In this document: positions 34,682 to 43,745 of the stretch, one piece after another
Numbering within the stretch: the first letter of the stretch is position 1
Layout of the letters: every line of letters begins with the position of its first letter
Assembly (NCBI GenBank): GCA_039636775.1
Contig: CP143429.1
Location: 2,046,001-2,110,000, forward strand
DNA: 64,000 nucleotides
DNA from: Micrococcaceae bacterium Sec5.8
Lineage (GTDB): Bacteria; Actinomycetota; Actinomycetes; Actinomycetales; Micrococcaceae
Direction: 5' to 3'
Made by a program: the position numbers and the translations under genes
Notes under the pieces: generated by a model
Databases searched by the model: none
The model's input: the letters and a program-made list of their open reading frames with translations, nothing else
Told to the model about the DNA's origin: nothing

Positions 34682-36334
34682 ATGACCGATTTCCCGGCCA
34701 CCCCCGCGCCGCACAAGGTAACGCTGTACCGGAACGGTTCGGTCTACACCGCCGCGGACCCCTTCGCCACGGCCATGCTGGTCGACGGCGACACCGTTGC
34801 CTGGGTTGGTTCCGAGCAGGCTGCCACCTCGATCGCCGACGCCTCCATGGACGTCATTGACCTTCACGGTGCGCTGCTCGCCCCCGGCTTCGTGGATTCC
34901 CATATCCACCTCACCGAGACGGGCATTGCGCTGGACTCGCTGCAGCTCGCCGGTGTGCGTTCTGCCGGGGAACTGCTCGACGCCGTCGCCAGCGCCGCCG
35001 GCTCCAGCGCAGGCGGCACCGTCCTGGGCCACGGCTGGGACGAGACCCGGTGGCCGGACCCGGCGCTGCCCTCCCGCGGGGAACTCGAACGCGCGGCCGG
35101 CGGACGGAACGTCTACCTCTCCCGGGTTGACGTGCACTCGGCCCTGGTGTCCTCCTCACTGGCGGCGGCAGCAGACCTGGACGGCGCCGACGGCTCCGGT
35201 GCCGGCAGCCAGGTCAAACGTGCCGCGCACACCGCTGCCCGGCTCGCGGCCCGCCGGCTGCCCGCCGCGGCGTTGCGCGGATACCAGCAGCGGGCCCTCG
35301 CCGAAGCGGCAGCCAACGGCTATGTGGCCCTTGCCGAAATGGCGGCACCGCATATCGGCAGCGTCCAGGACCTTCAGCTGGCCTCCGCCTGGAACACGGG
35401 ACCGGACGCGGTCCCGGAGATTTTGCCGTACTGGGGCGAGCTGGCCACGTCGGCAGATCATGCCCGGTCCATTCTCGACGGCCTGGGTGTTCCAGTGCTC
35501 GGCCTTGCCGGTGACCTCAACATGGACGGCTCGATCGGTTCGCGGACCGCGGCGCTGCGCGCCGACTACACCGACGCCCCAGGGGAGCGCGGCAGCCTGT
35601 ACCTGTCCGTGGCGGAGGCCGCGGCCCACCTGGCCGCGTGCTCGCTGCTGGGCGTCCAGGCCGGATTCCATGTGATTGGCGACGCCGGACTGGATGCCGC
35701 GCTCGACGCCCTCGACCTGGCAGCGGCAGAAGTCGGAGAACAGAAAGTCAGATCCGCCGGCCACCGCCTCGAACACGTTGAACTCGCCGACGCCGAATCC
35801 ATCCGCAGGCTCGCCAGCTACTCCGTGACGGTCAGCGCCCAGCCCGGCTTTGATGCGGCCTGGGGGAGGGCAGACGGTCTCTACGCCCGGCGCCTTGGGT
35901 CCCGGCGCGGTGGCATGAACCCCTTCGCCTCCATTTACGCCGCCGGAGTCCCGATCTGCTTTGGCAGCGACAGCCCGGTCACGCCCTTGCGGCCCTGGGA
36001 CAGCGTCCGGGCCTGCCTGCAGCACAACAACCCCGCGGAACAGATCTCGGCCCGTGCGGCCTTCCTCGGCCACACCCGGGCCGGCTGGCGGGCTGCCCGG
36101 TACCGGAACCCGATGGCCGGCCAGCTGGTGCCCGGCGCTCCCGCAAGTTTCGCCGTATGGGAAGTGGAGGAGCTCATGGTCCAGGTAGCCGACGGCCGGG
36201 TCCAGTCCTGGAGCACCGATCCCCGCGCCCGCACGCCGCTGCTGCCTGCCCTGGATACCGGCACCGAGCCGGCCTGCCTGCAGACCGTCCGGGACGGCCG
36301 GGAACTGTTCGCCAGCGGCTCGCTCCGGGCCTGA
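34682..36334 (+). CDS. YtcJ-like amidohydrolase
   Basis: Metal-dependent hydrolase of 550 residues in the amidohydrolase superfamily. Metal ligands are the HxH in VDSHIHLTE, the His in AGFHVIGDAG, the GHRLEHVE histidine and the Asp in FGSDSPVTPLRPW. The N-terminal composite beta domain has LYRNGSVYTA and the usual cofactor-free start. Members of this group act on N-acyl or formyl compounds, but the substrate cannot be read. It starts 84 bases after helY with a CAAGGAGTC ribosome site. No gene of known pathway is adjacent. Confidence 0.87.
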   Translation: MTDFPATPAPHKVTLYRNGSVYTAADPFATAMLVDGDTVAWVGSEQAATSIADASMDVIDLHGALLAPGFVDSHIHLTETGIALDSLQLAGVRSAGELLDAVASAAGSSAGGTVLGHGWDETRWPDPALPSRGELERAAGGRNVYLSRVDVHSALVSSSLAAAADLDGADGSGAGSQVKRAAHTAARLAARRLPAAALRGYQQRALAEAAANGYVALAEMAAPHIGSVQDLQLASAWNTGPDAVPEILPYWGELATSADHARSILDGLGVPVLGLAGDLNMDGSIGSRTAALRADYTDAPGERGSLYLSVAEAAAHLAACSLLGVQAGFHVIGDAGLDAALDALDLAAAEVGEQKVRSAGHRLEHVELADAESIRRLASYSVTVSAQPGFDAAWGRADGLYARRLGSRRGGMNPFASIYAAGVPICFGSDSPVTPLRPWDSVRACLQHNNPAEQISARAAFLGHTRAGWRAARYRNPMAGQLVPGAPASFAVWEVEELMVQVADGRVQSWSTDPRARTPLLPALDTGTEPACLQTVRDGRELFASGSLRA

Positions 36335-36763
36335 CCAAGGTCCGGGCCGGCGAGGTCCGCCCCGAAACTTCAACCGCGCGGATGCCGCCCTGACCTGCGG
36401 CAATAGAAGAATCGGCAGGTCACGGAGCGGTTGACAGATCACGGCCTCCCCGTAGCATTGAGGGTCAACGGAGGGTTTGCGGACGACGCATCCTCCGGAC
36501 GTCCCCCGGTCATTTGGATTTGCCACCATCGCGGTAACTCGTCTTGGTCGTGGGTACCCCCAGGGGGCGGGTCCACTTCGCAGCAGAAAACGGTTCCGGC
36601 GGCGCCTTCGGCTGGCTGCCGGAACTGGCCCGAAGCGGGTGGACCTGCCCGGAAACCATGTGGGCTCAACAGGTCCGGCGATTGCCTATAATGGAGAGTT
36701 GCGCCCGGCGTCGGTTCACTGACGCCCGGCGTTCGACCGCTCCCTTCAAGGAAAGGCCCCGCT
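36335..36763. other. Intergenic region with two candidate promoters
   Basis: No gene is supported in this 429-base gap. At 36431-36458 a TTGACA box is 16 bases from TAGCAT, a good plus-strand promoter match with no clear leader function. A TATAAT box at 36687-36692 lies about 70 bases before the glycosyltransferase GTG; its -35 match is poor. I see no hairpin or RNA element that I can name. Confidence 0.5.
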
Positions 36764-37507
36764 GTGCGTGTCCTCACGATTATCCCGACCTACAACGAGC
36801 TGGAATCGTTGCCCAAGACCCTCGGGCGCCTGCGCACTGCCGTGCCGCACTCCGACGTTCTGGTGGTAGATGACAACAGCCCCGACGGCACCGGGCAGCT
36901 GGCGGACCGCTTCGCCGCTGAGGACAGCCAGGTCCACGTCCTGCACCGCGCAGGCAAGGCCGGGCTCGGCGCCGCCTACATCGCCGGATTCAGGTGGGGC
37001 CTCGACGCCGGTTACGACGTCCTTGTCGAGATGGACGCCGACGGTTCGCACCAGCCGGAACAGCTTCCCCAGTTGCTGGAGGCTGTCGAGCAGGGCGCCG
37101 ACCTTGCCATGGGCTCCCGCTGGGTGCCCGGCGGCAGCGTCGTGAACTGGCCGCTGTACCGGCAGGCCATCTCCCGGGTCGGCAGCACCTACGCCCGGCT
37201 TCTTCTGGGCCTGCAGATCAAGGACGTCACCGGGGGCTTCCGGGCGTTCCGCCGGAGCACTCTGGAGAAACTGAACCTCGACGCCGTCGACTCGGTCGGC
37301 TACGGTTTCCAGGTGGATCTGGCGTGGCGTGTAGCGAAGCTGGGGCTGACAATCGTCGAACGCCCCATTACCTTCGTTGAGCGCGAGCTCGGCGCTTCAA
37401 AGATGAGCGGCAACATCGTGGTCGAGGCCATGGTCAACGTGACGAAGTGGGGACTGGCTGCCCGCTGGAACACCCTCGCCGGGAAACTCAGCCGCAGCAA
37501 ATCCTGA
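36764..37507 (+). CDS. Polyprenol-phosphate glycosyltransferase (Ppm1-like, GT2)
   Basis: Membrane-associated GT2 glycosyltransferase of 247 residues, resembling the catalytic domain of polyprenol monophosphomannose synthase, which moves mannose from GDP-mannose to a polyprenyl phosphate. Motifs are the N-terminal TIIPTYNELESL, the Asp pair VVDDNSPDGT, the DXD-like VEMDADGSH and the acceptor motif GGFRAFRR. There is no large N-terminal membrane domain, so it is like the stand-alone type. The GTG at 36764 follows AAAGG. A terminator lies just after the stop. The product may serve lipoglycan or protein mannosylation; donor specificity is inferred. Confidence 0.88.
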   Translation: MRVLTIIPTYNELESLPKTLGRLRTAVPHSDVLVVDDNSPDGTGQLADRFAAEDSQVHVLHRAGKAGLGAAYIAGFRWGLDAGYDVLVEMDADGSHQPEQLPQLLEAVEQGADLAMGSRWVPGGSVVNWPLYRQAISRVGSTYARLLLGLQIKDVTGGFRAFRRSTLEKLNLDAVDSVGYGFQVDLAWRVAKLGLTIVERPITFVERELGASKMSGNIVVEAMVNVTKWGLAARWNTLAGKLSRSKS

Positions 37508-37523
37508 ACCGGACGGCGCACGC

Positions 37524-37571
37524 AAAGGGCCGGATCCGTATCCCGACGCGGGAATGCGGATCCGGCCCTTT
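37524..37571 (+). terminator. Intrinsic terminator after glycosyltransferase
   Basis: The arms AAAGGGCCGGATCCG (37524-37538) and CGGATCCGGCCCTTT (37557-37571) pair fully over 15 bases. An inner small hairpin (CCC/GGG) forms the 18-base loop. The T run at the end of the second arm supports plus-strand termination; rbpA ends convergently 25 bases further on. Confidence 0.9.
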
Positions 37572-37595
37572 TGTGCTGTGACGGCGGCTGTGGCC

Positions 37596-37943
37596 CTAGG
37601 CCGAACGGCGTTCGCCGCGGCGTTCACGCAGGATGGTCAGGCGGTCCTCGAGAATCTGCTCCAGCTCGGGCAGCGAACGACGCTCAAGAAGCATGTCCCA
37701 ATGGGTGCGGACTGCCTTTTCATTGAGGTTCACCGGGCGTTCGCCGTCGACGAGCAAGGCTTCCTTGCCGGTTTTGGATACCCATACCGGAGGGATTTCG
37801 GCTTCCGAAGAGAAGGTCACGAACACCTGCTCGCCGTCCGCGCAACGGTACTCGACGCGCTGGCGCGGGGCCGGCTCAACGCCGGATTCGGTTTCCATGC
37901 TCTGTGCGCCCAAGCGCATACCCCGCAGGCTGCGATCGCTCAT
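37596..37943 (-). CDS. rbpA: RNA polymerase-binding protein RbpA
   Basis: A 115-residue actinobacterial protein that binds RNA polymerase and the primary sigma factor and stabilises open complexes. The sequence contains the RbpA core VEYRCADGEQVFVTFSSEA and the basic linker with WDMLLERRSLPELEQ, ending with a helix-rich sigma-interacting tail (LEDRLTILRERRGERRSA). The ATG at 37943 is chosen over an upstream in-frame start that lacks family sequence. Its promoter region has a SigR/SigH-type motif and a standard promoter (see those entries). It is convergent with the glycosyltransferase gene. Confidence 0.95.
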   Translation of the reverse strand: MSDRSLRGMRLGAQSMETESGVEPAPRQRVEYRCADGEQVFVTFSSEAEIPPVWVSKTGKEALLVDGERPVNLNEKAVRTHWDMLLERRSLPELEQILEDRLTILRERRGERRSA

Positions 37944-38071
37944 CTTTTCTCCCTCTATTCGGTTCGCAGGGTCACGCCCTGCGTTCGCCGGGGGCCGTAA
38001 GGCCGCGCCGGACAACTGTCTGCATCGCGCCGTCTCACGGAACCCACACCGGATGTATCGTTACTGGATAA

Positions 38072-38097
38072 AACGCTTTGCGAAGCTTAAATGTTCC
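38072..38097 (-). promoter_or_regulatory. Candidate SigR/SigH-type stress promoter of rbpA
   Basis: On the minus strand GGAAC (38097-38093) is followed after exactly 18 bases by GTT (38074-38072). This matches the GGAAT-N18-GTT class used by the actinobacterial thiol-stress sigma factor. A leader of about 120 bases before the rbpA ATG would result. rbpA is a known SigR target in Streptomyces. Confidence 0.55.
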
Positions 38098-38127
38098 GCC
38101 GGACTGAACCAGCCGGACAAATACTCA

Positions 38128-38156
38128 ACTATACGGGAACGAACCTCCGCGGGTAA
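38128..38156 (-). promoter_or_regulatory. Candidate primary-sigma promoter of rbpA
   Basis: Minus-strand TTACCC (38156-38151) and TATAGT (38133-38128) are 17 bases apart. It lies upstream of the SigR-like site, so rbpA may have two promoters. Confidence 0.5.
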
Positions 38157-38228
38157 AGCCCGCCCGGCCGCGGACAGCGCAAAGGGAGGCGTCCGCCGGG
38201 CGTACGCCTCCCTCAGAAGGCCCAGCGG

Positions 38229-39257
38229 CTAGGCCTGCGGCTGAACGCCGATGCCCGCCACGGGGTTGGTGCTGACCGGCTTGGTGCTGACCGGGGTGGC
38301 GGCAGGAGCCGCCGAATGGGTGGCCGCGGGGTCCGCCGCTGCGTCGGAGCCGGGCCCAAAGAGCCCGTCGTTGAGCTGGCCGTCCTTGCTGCCGCCCAGT
38401 GCATTGCCGATTCCTTTGAGCGCCTCGCCGACTTCACTCGGGATGATCCACAACTTGTTCGCGGAGCCTTCCGCGATCTTGGGGAGGGTCTGCAGGTACT
38501 GGTAGGCGAGGAGTTTCTGGTCGGGGTTGCCCTTGTGGATCGCGTCGAAGACCTTCTGGATGGCCTGGGCCTCGCCGTCGGCCCGCAGAATCGCGGCTTT
38601 GGCGTCACCTTCCGCCTTGAGGATCGAGGACTGCCGCTGGCCTTCGGCGGTGAGGATGGCGGACTGCTTGGTGCCTTCCGCGGTCAGGATGGCGGCGCGG
38701 CGGTCACGCTCAGCGCGCATCTGCTTTTCCATCGAGTCCTGAATGGAGTGGGGCGGATCAATGGCTTTGAGCTCCACCCGGGAAACGCGGATGCCCCAGC
38801 GGCCGGTCGCCTCATCCAGCACGCCGCGGAGCTGGCCATTGATCTGGTCGCGTGAGGTCAGAGCCTCTTCGAGGTTCAGGCCACCGACGACGTTTCGGAG
38901 CGTCGTCGTGGTGAGCTGCTCGACCGCCTGGATGTAGTTGGCGATCTCGTACGTGGCCGCACGCGCGTCCGTTACCTGGAAGTACACCACCGTGTCGATC
39001 GAGACCACGAGGTTGTCCTCCGTGATGACCGGCTGAGGCGGAAAGGACACCACCTGTTCGCGGAGGTCCAGCAGCGGCAGCAGCCGGTCCACGAACGGAA
39101 TCAGAATCGTCAGGCCGGGGTTCAGCGTCCGCTGGTACTTGCCGAGCCGTTCGACGACGCCGGCGCGGGCCTGCGGGACAATCCGCACGGACCGGACCAA
39201 CACGATTATTACGAACGCAACGAGCACCAGCAGCACGATGGCGACTGCGATATCCAT
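38229..39257 (-). CDS. SPFH/band-7 domain membrane protein
   Basis: A 342-residue membrane scaffold of the stomatin-prohibitin group. The first 20 residues form one membrane helix (VAIVLLVLVAFVIIVLV). The SPFH domain (about 30-190) contains IVPQARAGVVERLGKYQRTL and the conserved DPPHSIQDSMEKQM. A long helical region (about 190-250) with repeated RQSSILKAEGDAKAAIL units follows, and a Pro/Ala/Thr tail ends the protein. It is downstream of an NfeD-type gene on the same strand, the usual pair for this class; the two probably form one membrane complex. Its biological role in Actinobacteria is unclear. Confidence 0.9.
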   Translation of the reverse strand: MDIAVAIVLLVLVAFVIIVLVRSVRIVPQARAGVVERLGKYQRTLNPGLTILIPFVDRLLPLLDLREQVVSFPPQPVITEDNLVVSIDTVVYFQVTDARAATYEIANYIQAVEQLTTTTLRNVVGGLNLEEALTSRDQINGQLRGVLDEATGRWGIRVSRVELKAIDPPHSIQDSMEKQMRAERDRRAAILTAEGTKQSAILTAEGQRQSSILKAEGDAKAAILRADGEAQAIQKVFDAIHKGNPDQKLLAYQYLQTLPKIAEGSANKLWIIPSEVGEALKGIGNALGGSKDGQLNDGLFGPGSDAAADPAATHSAAPAATPVSTKPVSTNPVAGIGVQPQA

Positions 39258-39353
39258 ACATCACCTATTCCCCAGATTGGTCTTGCTATGGTGTGCGGCG
39301 GTGTCCCGCCGCGTCCCCGGCGCCGGTACCGGCGGCCGGAATTCCTGTGCGGG

Positions 39354-39815
39354 CTACTGGATGGCGGTTTCCGGCTGCTGGGCAACGACGGCGGTGGCGC
39401 CGTCGATGGCACTGACGATCGCATGCTGGCCAGGTGCCAGGACGCCGTTCTCTGACCGTGCGCTCCAGACGTCCCCGCCGATCTTGACGAGGCCGCCGTT
39501 GGCGCTGACCGATTCCATGACGAGGGCGGATTCACCGATCAGCCGCTCGATGTTGCTGCGGCTGTCGGCGGGGCCCTTGTGGAGGTGCTTGAGGGCCACG
39601 GGCCGGATGAAACCGATCATCAGCAAGGACACGACGCAGAAAGCTACGATTTGCAGGCCGAGGTCGGCGCCGGCGAAGGACGCCACCAGCCCGGCGAGGG
39701 CTCCGCCGCCAAGCATGATGAAGAACAGGTCGAGGGTGAGCATTTCCACCACGGCGAACACCAGGAACGCCGTGAGCCACAACGCCCACCAGTTTTCAGG
39801 CAGCCATTCCAACAT
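39354..39815 (-). CDS. NfeD family membrane protein
   Basis: A 153-residue short NfeD-type protein, partner of the SPFH gene that follows it. It has three or four N-terminal hydrophobic helices (WWALWLTAFLVFAVVEMLT, then LFFIMLGGGALAGLVASFAG) and a C-terminal OB-like domain with LIGESALVMESVSANGGLVKIGGD. There is no protease domain, unlike the long NfeD form. The start is ATG. An operon with the SPFH gene is likely, with 96 bases between them. Confidence 0.88.
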   Translation of the reverse strand: MLEWLPENWWALWLTAFLVFAVVEMLTLDLFFIMLGGGALAGLVASFAGADLGLQIVAFCVVSLLMIGFIRPVALKHLHKGPADSRSNIERLIGESALVMESVSANGGLVKIGGDVWSARSENGVLAPGQHAIVSAIDGATAVVAQQPETAIQ

Positions 39816-39959
39816 CTTTTCCCCTTCGCCCCCGGGGCCTGCGTGCGCAGGCCCTCAGTAACTGTGCTTCCATCCTAAACCGAACGGCACCCGGCGCCGA
39901 GGGAAGCGGACAGCCGTTGTTGAATGTACCCAAGTCGTTACCACCGGAACAGCCGGCGG

Positions 39960-40838
39960 TCAGCCCAACGGCCGGAAAACGCCGATCCGGAACCGGGCCG
40001 TCACGGCTGTCAGCGGGCGAAATCCGGCGGCGAGCGTCGCCAGCGCGGTCCGGTCCAGATGGTGACCGGCCGGGCCCATAAGAGCCAGCCGGGTGACATC
40101 CTCCGGGGCGAGCCGGAGCGGGACATCAAGGTCCTCGGTGGAAACCGGAGAAAAAGAACCGCCCAGCGACGCCGCGAGCCGTTCCTCCTTGGCCGGATCG
40201 ATCCCCAGCATGCCGGCCCGGCCAGCAACCTCCTGAAGGTGGCCCGGTCGCGGTGTGACGACTATCAACCGGCCGCCGGGTCGCAGCACCCTGGCAAACT
40301 CACCGGCGTTGCGCGGGGCAAAGACGACGGTGACGACGTCGACGGCGCTGTCGGCCAACGGCAGCGGCTGCCAGACGTCACTGACGAGGTTCACGGCTTC
40401 GGGGTTCAGTTTCGCGGCCCGGCGAAGAGCGAATTTCGAGATATCCAGGCCGACCGCCTGTACGGGGGCCGCCTCCCGCGCCGCCTGGTCCAGGACCGCG
40501 CGGAGGTAGTGTCCCGTCCCGGTGCCCGCGTCCAGCACTGTCTGCGGCGTGTCCGGAGTGCCACCGCCGAGGGCCCGGACTGCGCAGTCCGCCACCGCGT
40601 CCGCGAGCGGGCGGTAATGGCCGGCGGAGAGGAAGTCGAAGCGTGCCGCGACCATGTCGGCCGTGTCCGCTTCAAAGACAGTGCCTTTTCCCACCAGCAA
40701 GTTGTAATACCCCTGCTTGGCGGCATCAAAACTGTGACCGGCAGGGCACCCCAGCGTCCGAGTCCCGCCCGGGGTGAGCCGGTCCCGGCAGACCGGGCAC
40801 AGCAGCGAAGAAGCGCGGGCGGGTGGCATAGTGTCCAT
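39960..40838 (-). CDS. RlmA-type 23S rRNA (guanine-N1)-methyltransferase
   Basis: SAM-dependent methyltransferase of 292 residues that modifies G in helix 35 of 23S rRNA. The N-terminal zinc-binding module reads CPVC and CPAGHSFDAAKQGYYNLL (Cys, Cys, Cys, His), a family hallmark. The Rossmann fold follows with VLDAGTGTGHYL. In Gram-positive relatives the RlmA(II) type methylates G748 and can give tylosin resistance; which guanine is used here is uncertain. The ATG at 40838 is chosen over the more upstream frame, with a nearby ATG 9 bases downstream. Confidence 0.87.
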   Translation of the reverse strand: MDTMPPARASSLLCPVCRDRLTPGGTRTLGCPAGHSFDAAKQGYYNLLVGKGTVFEADTADMVAARFDFLSAGHYRPLADAVADCAVRALGGGTPDTPQTVLDAGTGTGHYLRAVLDQAAREAAPVQAVGLDISKFALRRAAKLNPEAVNLVSDVWQPLPLADSAVDVVTVVFAPRNAGEFARVLRPGGRLIVVTPRPGHLQEVAGRAGMLGIDPAKEERLAASLGGSFSPVSTEDLDVPLRLAPEDVTRLALMGPAGHHLDRTALATLAAGFRPLTAVTARFRIGVFRPLG

Positions 40839-40935
40839 CCTAGGCTCGGCGTGATGTCTGCGGCCCGGTCGGCGCCGCAAACCCGCCGACGTGAGCTATT
40901 TCACTGCCGCAGGAACTGGGGTTAGGCTCGCACAC

Positions 40936-43017
40936 GTGAAATCCGATCATTTGCCCCTGCTGAATTCCGTGTCCACCCCTGCCGTGCATCCGGACGGCCG
41001 GCGCGCCGTGGTCTCCGTGACCAGGCCTGACTTCGACGCGGATGCGTACGTAGGCCAGTTATGGACCGTGCCGTTGGACCCGGGGCGTGCGCCACGCCGG
41101 CTGACCCGCGGTTTCCGCGACACGGCCCCCTACTTCTCGCCGGACGGGCTCGTGCTCGCATTCCTGCGTGCCGCCGCCGGCGGCCAGCCGCAGCTGCACA
41201 TTGTGGAGTCCGGCGGCGGGGAGCCGCAGCCGGTCACCGACGCGCCGCTGGGCGTGCTCGAGTTTGCGTGGTCCCCCGACTCCCGGCGCATCGTTTATGC
41301 CGCCCGGATCCCGGCGGCCGGCCGCTACGGCAGCATCGACGGGGTCGGCGCCGGCAGCGAGGACGCCCGGCTGATCACCGACTACAAGTACCGGATGAAC
41401 GGTGTCGGGTACACAGCCGACAAACCGGCCCAGCTCTTCGTCGTCGACGTACCGGAACTCGGCGCCGAACCCGGGGTCGTCCCGCGGGGACGCGCTGCGA
41501 AGAACGGCCCCGCCGCAGCTGCCTCCGACGGGCGCACCGACGGGGCAGCCGCGTCCCTCCTGCCGGCCGCAGAGCAGCTGACCACCGCAGGCACCGACCA
41601 TACCGGCGCAAGCTTCGGGACCGACGGGCGGTCCGTCTACTTCACCGCCGCCCTGCACGAGGGCAGCGACGCCGATCTGGCAAGCGGCATCTACCGTCTT
41701 CCGGTCGGCGGAGCGGCGGGGGACAGCACCGGGGGCGGGGATCCGGTGCTTCTCGCGCCGGCGAACACCGGCAGGCAGACAGTCCACGCTGCGCGCCAGT
41801 CACACGACGGGAAGTGGCTGTTCTTCCTCGCCCAGGACCTCGGACACTCGGGGCAGGACTTCGTGGCACGCAACACCGCCCTGTACAAGATGCCTGCCGG
41901 CGGTGGCGACGCTACGCTGCTCAGTGACGTTCAGACCATGGACCTGAGCTGCGACGGCAGGCTTGAACTGGCGGGCCCGGACTCGGCCCTGCTGCTGAAC
42001 AACGCCCGGGGAACGGTCGAGCTGATCGAGTTCAGCGCCCTGGGGGACCACCGGGTACTGGTCCATGGCAGCCGCGTAGTCACCGGCGCCGCCGCGCACG
42101 GGGATTCGCTGGCGGTCAGTTTCGCAGACGCGTCCACAGCCGGCGATGTGGCAATGCTGGAGAACGGGCAGCTCCGGCTCCTGACGGACTTCTCGGCACC
42201 GCTGCGGTCCGGCGCCGGCATCCTGGAACCGCTTGAGCTCACCATCCCGTCCACCGACGGCTATATTGTCCACGGCTGGCTGGTGAAGCCACCGGGCGAG
42301 GGCCCGCACCCGGTCCTGCTGAACATCCACGGCGGTCCGTTCGCCCAGTTCACCGGGGCCCTTTTCGATGAAGCCCAGGTCTATGCCGACGCCGGCTATG
42401 CGGTCCTGATGTGCAACCCCCGTGGTTCTGCAGGTTACGGACAGGACCACGGACGGGCCATCAAGGAGAAGATGGGAACCCTGGACATGCAGGACGTCCT
42501 GGCGTTCCTCGACGGCGCGCTGACCTCCGACGAGGGGCTCGACGCCGGCGCGCTCGGCATCATGGGGGGCTCCTACGGCGGCTACCTCACCGCCTGGACC
42601 ATCAGCCACGACCACCGCTTTCGGGCCGCAATCGTGGAACGCGGTTTTCTCGATCCCGTGAGCTTTACCGGGTCCTCAGACATCGGCTGGTTCTTCGGCG
42701 GGGAATATACCGGCGGGACGGCCGAACTCATGGCAGCCCAAAGCCCGATGGCCTGCGTGGACCGGGTGCGCACCCCCTCCCTCATCATTCACAGCGAGGA
42801 GGATCTCCGGTGCCCGGTGGAGCAGGGCCAGCGCTATTTCACTGCGCTCAAACAGCGGGGGGTGGAGGCTGCATTCCTGGTCTTTCCGGGGGAGAACCAT
42901 GAACTCTCGCGCAGCGGGACACCGCACCACCGCAAGCAGCGCTTCGACCGGATCCTGCAGTGGTGGGCCCGGTACCTTCCGACGGCCGCCAACCCGGCAC
43001 CCGCGGCCCGGGGCTAA
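40936..43017 (+). CDS. S9-family prolyl oligopeptidase-like peptidase
   Basis: A 693-residue serine peptidase with a beta-propeller N-terminal part (about 20-420) and an alpha/beta hydrolase C-terminal part (about 430-690). The nucleophile elbow is MGGSYGGYLT, the Asp lies near VRTPSLIIHSEED, and the His in GENHELSR. Such enzymes cut short peptides, often dipeptides from acylated or unblocked N-termini. The propeller carries an insertion rich in Ala and Gly (AKNGPAAAASDGR). The GTG at 40936 is the best start. It is convergent with def. Confidence 0.92.
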   Translation: MKSDHLPLLNSVSTPAVHPDGRRAVVSVTRPDFDADAYVGQLWTVPLDPGRAPRRLTRGFRDTAPYFSPDGLVLAFLRAAAGGQPQLHIVESGGGEPQPVTDAPLGVLEFAWSPDSRRIVYAARIPAAGRYGSIDGVGAGSEDARLITDYKYRMNGVGYTADKPAQLFVVDVPELGAEPGVVPRGRAAKNGPAAAASDGRTDGAAASLLPAAEQLTTAGTDHTGASFGTDGRSVYFTAALHEGSDADLASGIYRLPVGGAAGDSTGGGDPVLLAPANTGRQTVHAARQSHDGKWLFFLAQDLGHSGQDFVARNTALYKMPAGGGDATLLSDVQTMDLSCDGRLELAGPDSALLLNNARGTVELIEFSALGDHRVLVHGSRVVTGAAAHGDSLAVSFADASTAGDVAMLENGQLRLLTDFSAPLRSGAGILEPLELTIPSTDGYIVHGWLVKPPGEGPHPVLLNIHGGPFAQFTGALFDEAQVYADAGYAVLMCNPRGSAGYGQDHGRAIKEKMGTLDMQDVLAFLDGALTSDEGLDAGALGIMGGSYGGYLTAWTISHDHRFRAAIVERGFLDPVSFTGSSDIGWFFGGEYTGGTAELMAAQSPMACVDRVRTPSLIIHSEEDLRCPVEQGQRYFTALKQRGVEAAFLVFPGENHELSRSGTPHHRKQRFDRILQWWARYLPTAANPAPAARG

Positions 43018-43058
43018 GGGCCGCCGCTGACACCGCCGGTCCGGCGTGATCAGCGGCC

Positions 43059-43736
43059 CTACCCGCCCGGCAGGAACCCGAGTTCCTGCCGGGCGAGGCT
43101 GATGTCGGGGTGCGCCCAGCGGGCCGAATACTCTGCATTGGTGGTGAGGGAGCGCAGTTCGGAGCGGTCCAGGTAAAGAATGCCGTGCAGGTGGTCGGTT
43201 TCGTGCTGGACGATCCGCGCTTGCCAGCCGAGGAATTCCCGCTGCTGCGGGCTCCCGTCGGGAGCGGTGAAATCCAGCAGCACCCGGGCGGGCCGGGCGA
43301 CGGCGGCCTGGAGCCCGGCCAGGGACAGGCACCCTTCGTAGAACGCCGCAGTGGAATCGCCCTGGGGCTGGTAGCCCGGGTTGAGCATGGCGAAGAATGG
43401 CAGCGGATCCCGCCCGCGCACCGACGCGACGGCAGCATCGACGTCGTACTGGTCTTCCAGCACTGCCAGCTGCAGCGGTACGCCCAGCTGGGGCGCCGCC
43501 AGGCCCACGCCGGGCGCTTTGTGCATCACCCGGCGCAACAGGTCAATGAACTGGGAGAGTTCGGCGTCGCTGAGTTGCCCGTCGTAGGGAGCGGCGATCT
43601 GCCGGAGCACGGGATGCCCCGCCTGGACAATGGCGGGGAGTTCCCCGCCCGCCAGGAGCTGCTGAACGGCTTCCTGGATGCGGGCGGCACTGAAGTCCGT
43701 CGGCTTGGCGTGGGAGGGCGTGGCAATCGAAGGCAT
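43059..43736 (-). CDS. def: Peptide deformylase
   Basis: Metalloenzyme that removes formyl groups from nascent proteins. The 225-residue protein has all three motifs: GVGLAAPQLG, EGCLS with the metal Cys, and QHETDHLHG with the HExxH metal ligands. It is longer at its N-terminus than the common 170-190-residue form, with about 35 extra residues. It is the last gene of a minus-strand run that begins at the polyketide synthase, but the 9-base gap after the lipoprotein gene does not prove co-transcription. Confidence 0.93.
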   Translation of the reverse strand: MPSIATPSHAKPTDFSAARIQEAVQQLLAGGELPAIVQAGHPVLRQIAAPYDGQLSDAELSQFIDLLRRVMHKAPGVGLAAPQLGVPLQLAVLEDQYDVDAAVASVRGRDPLPFFAMLNPGYQPQGDSTAAFYEGCLSLAGLQAAVARPARVLLDFTAPDGSPQQREFLGWQARIVQHETDHLHGILYLDRSELRSLTTNAEYSARWAHPDISLARQELGFLPGG

Positions 43737-43745
43737 GGAAACAGA

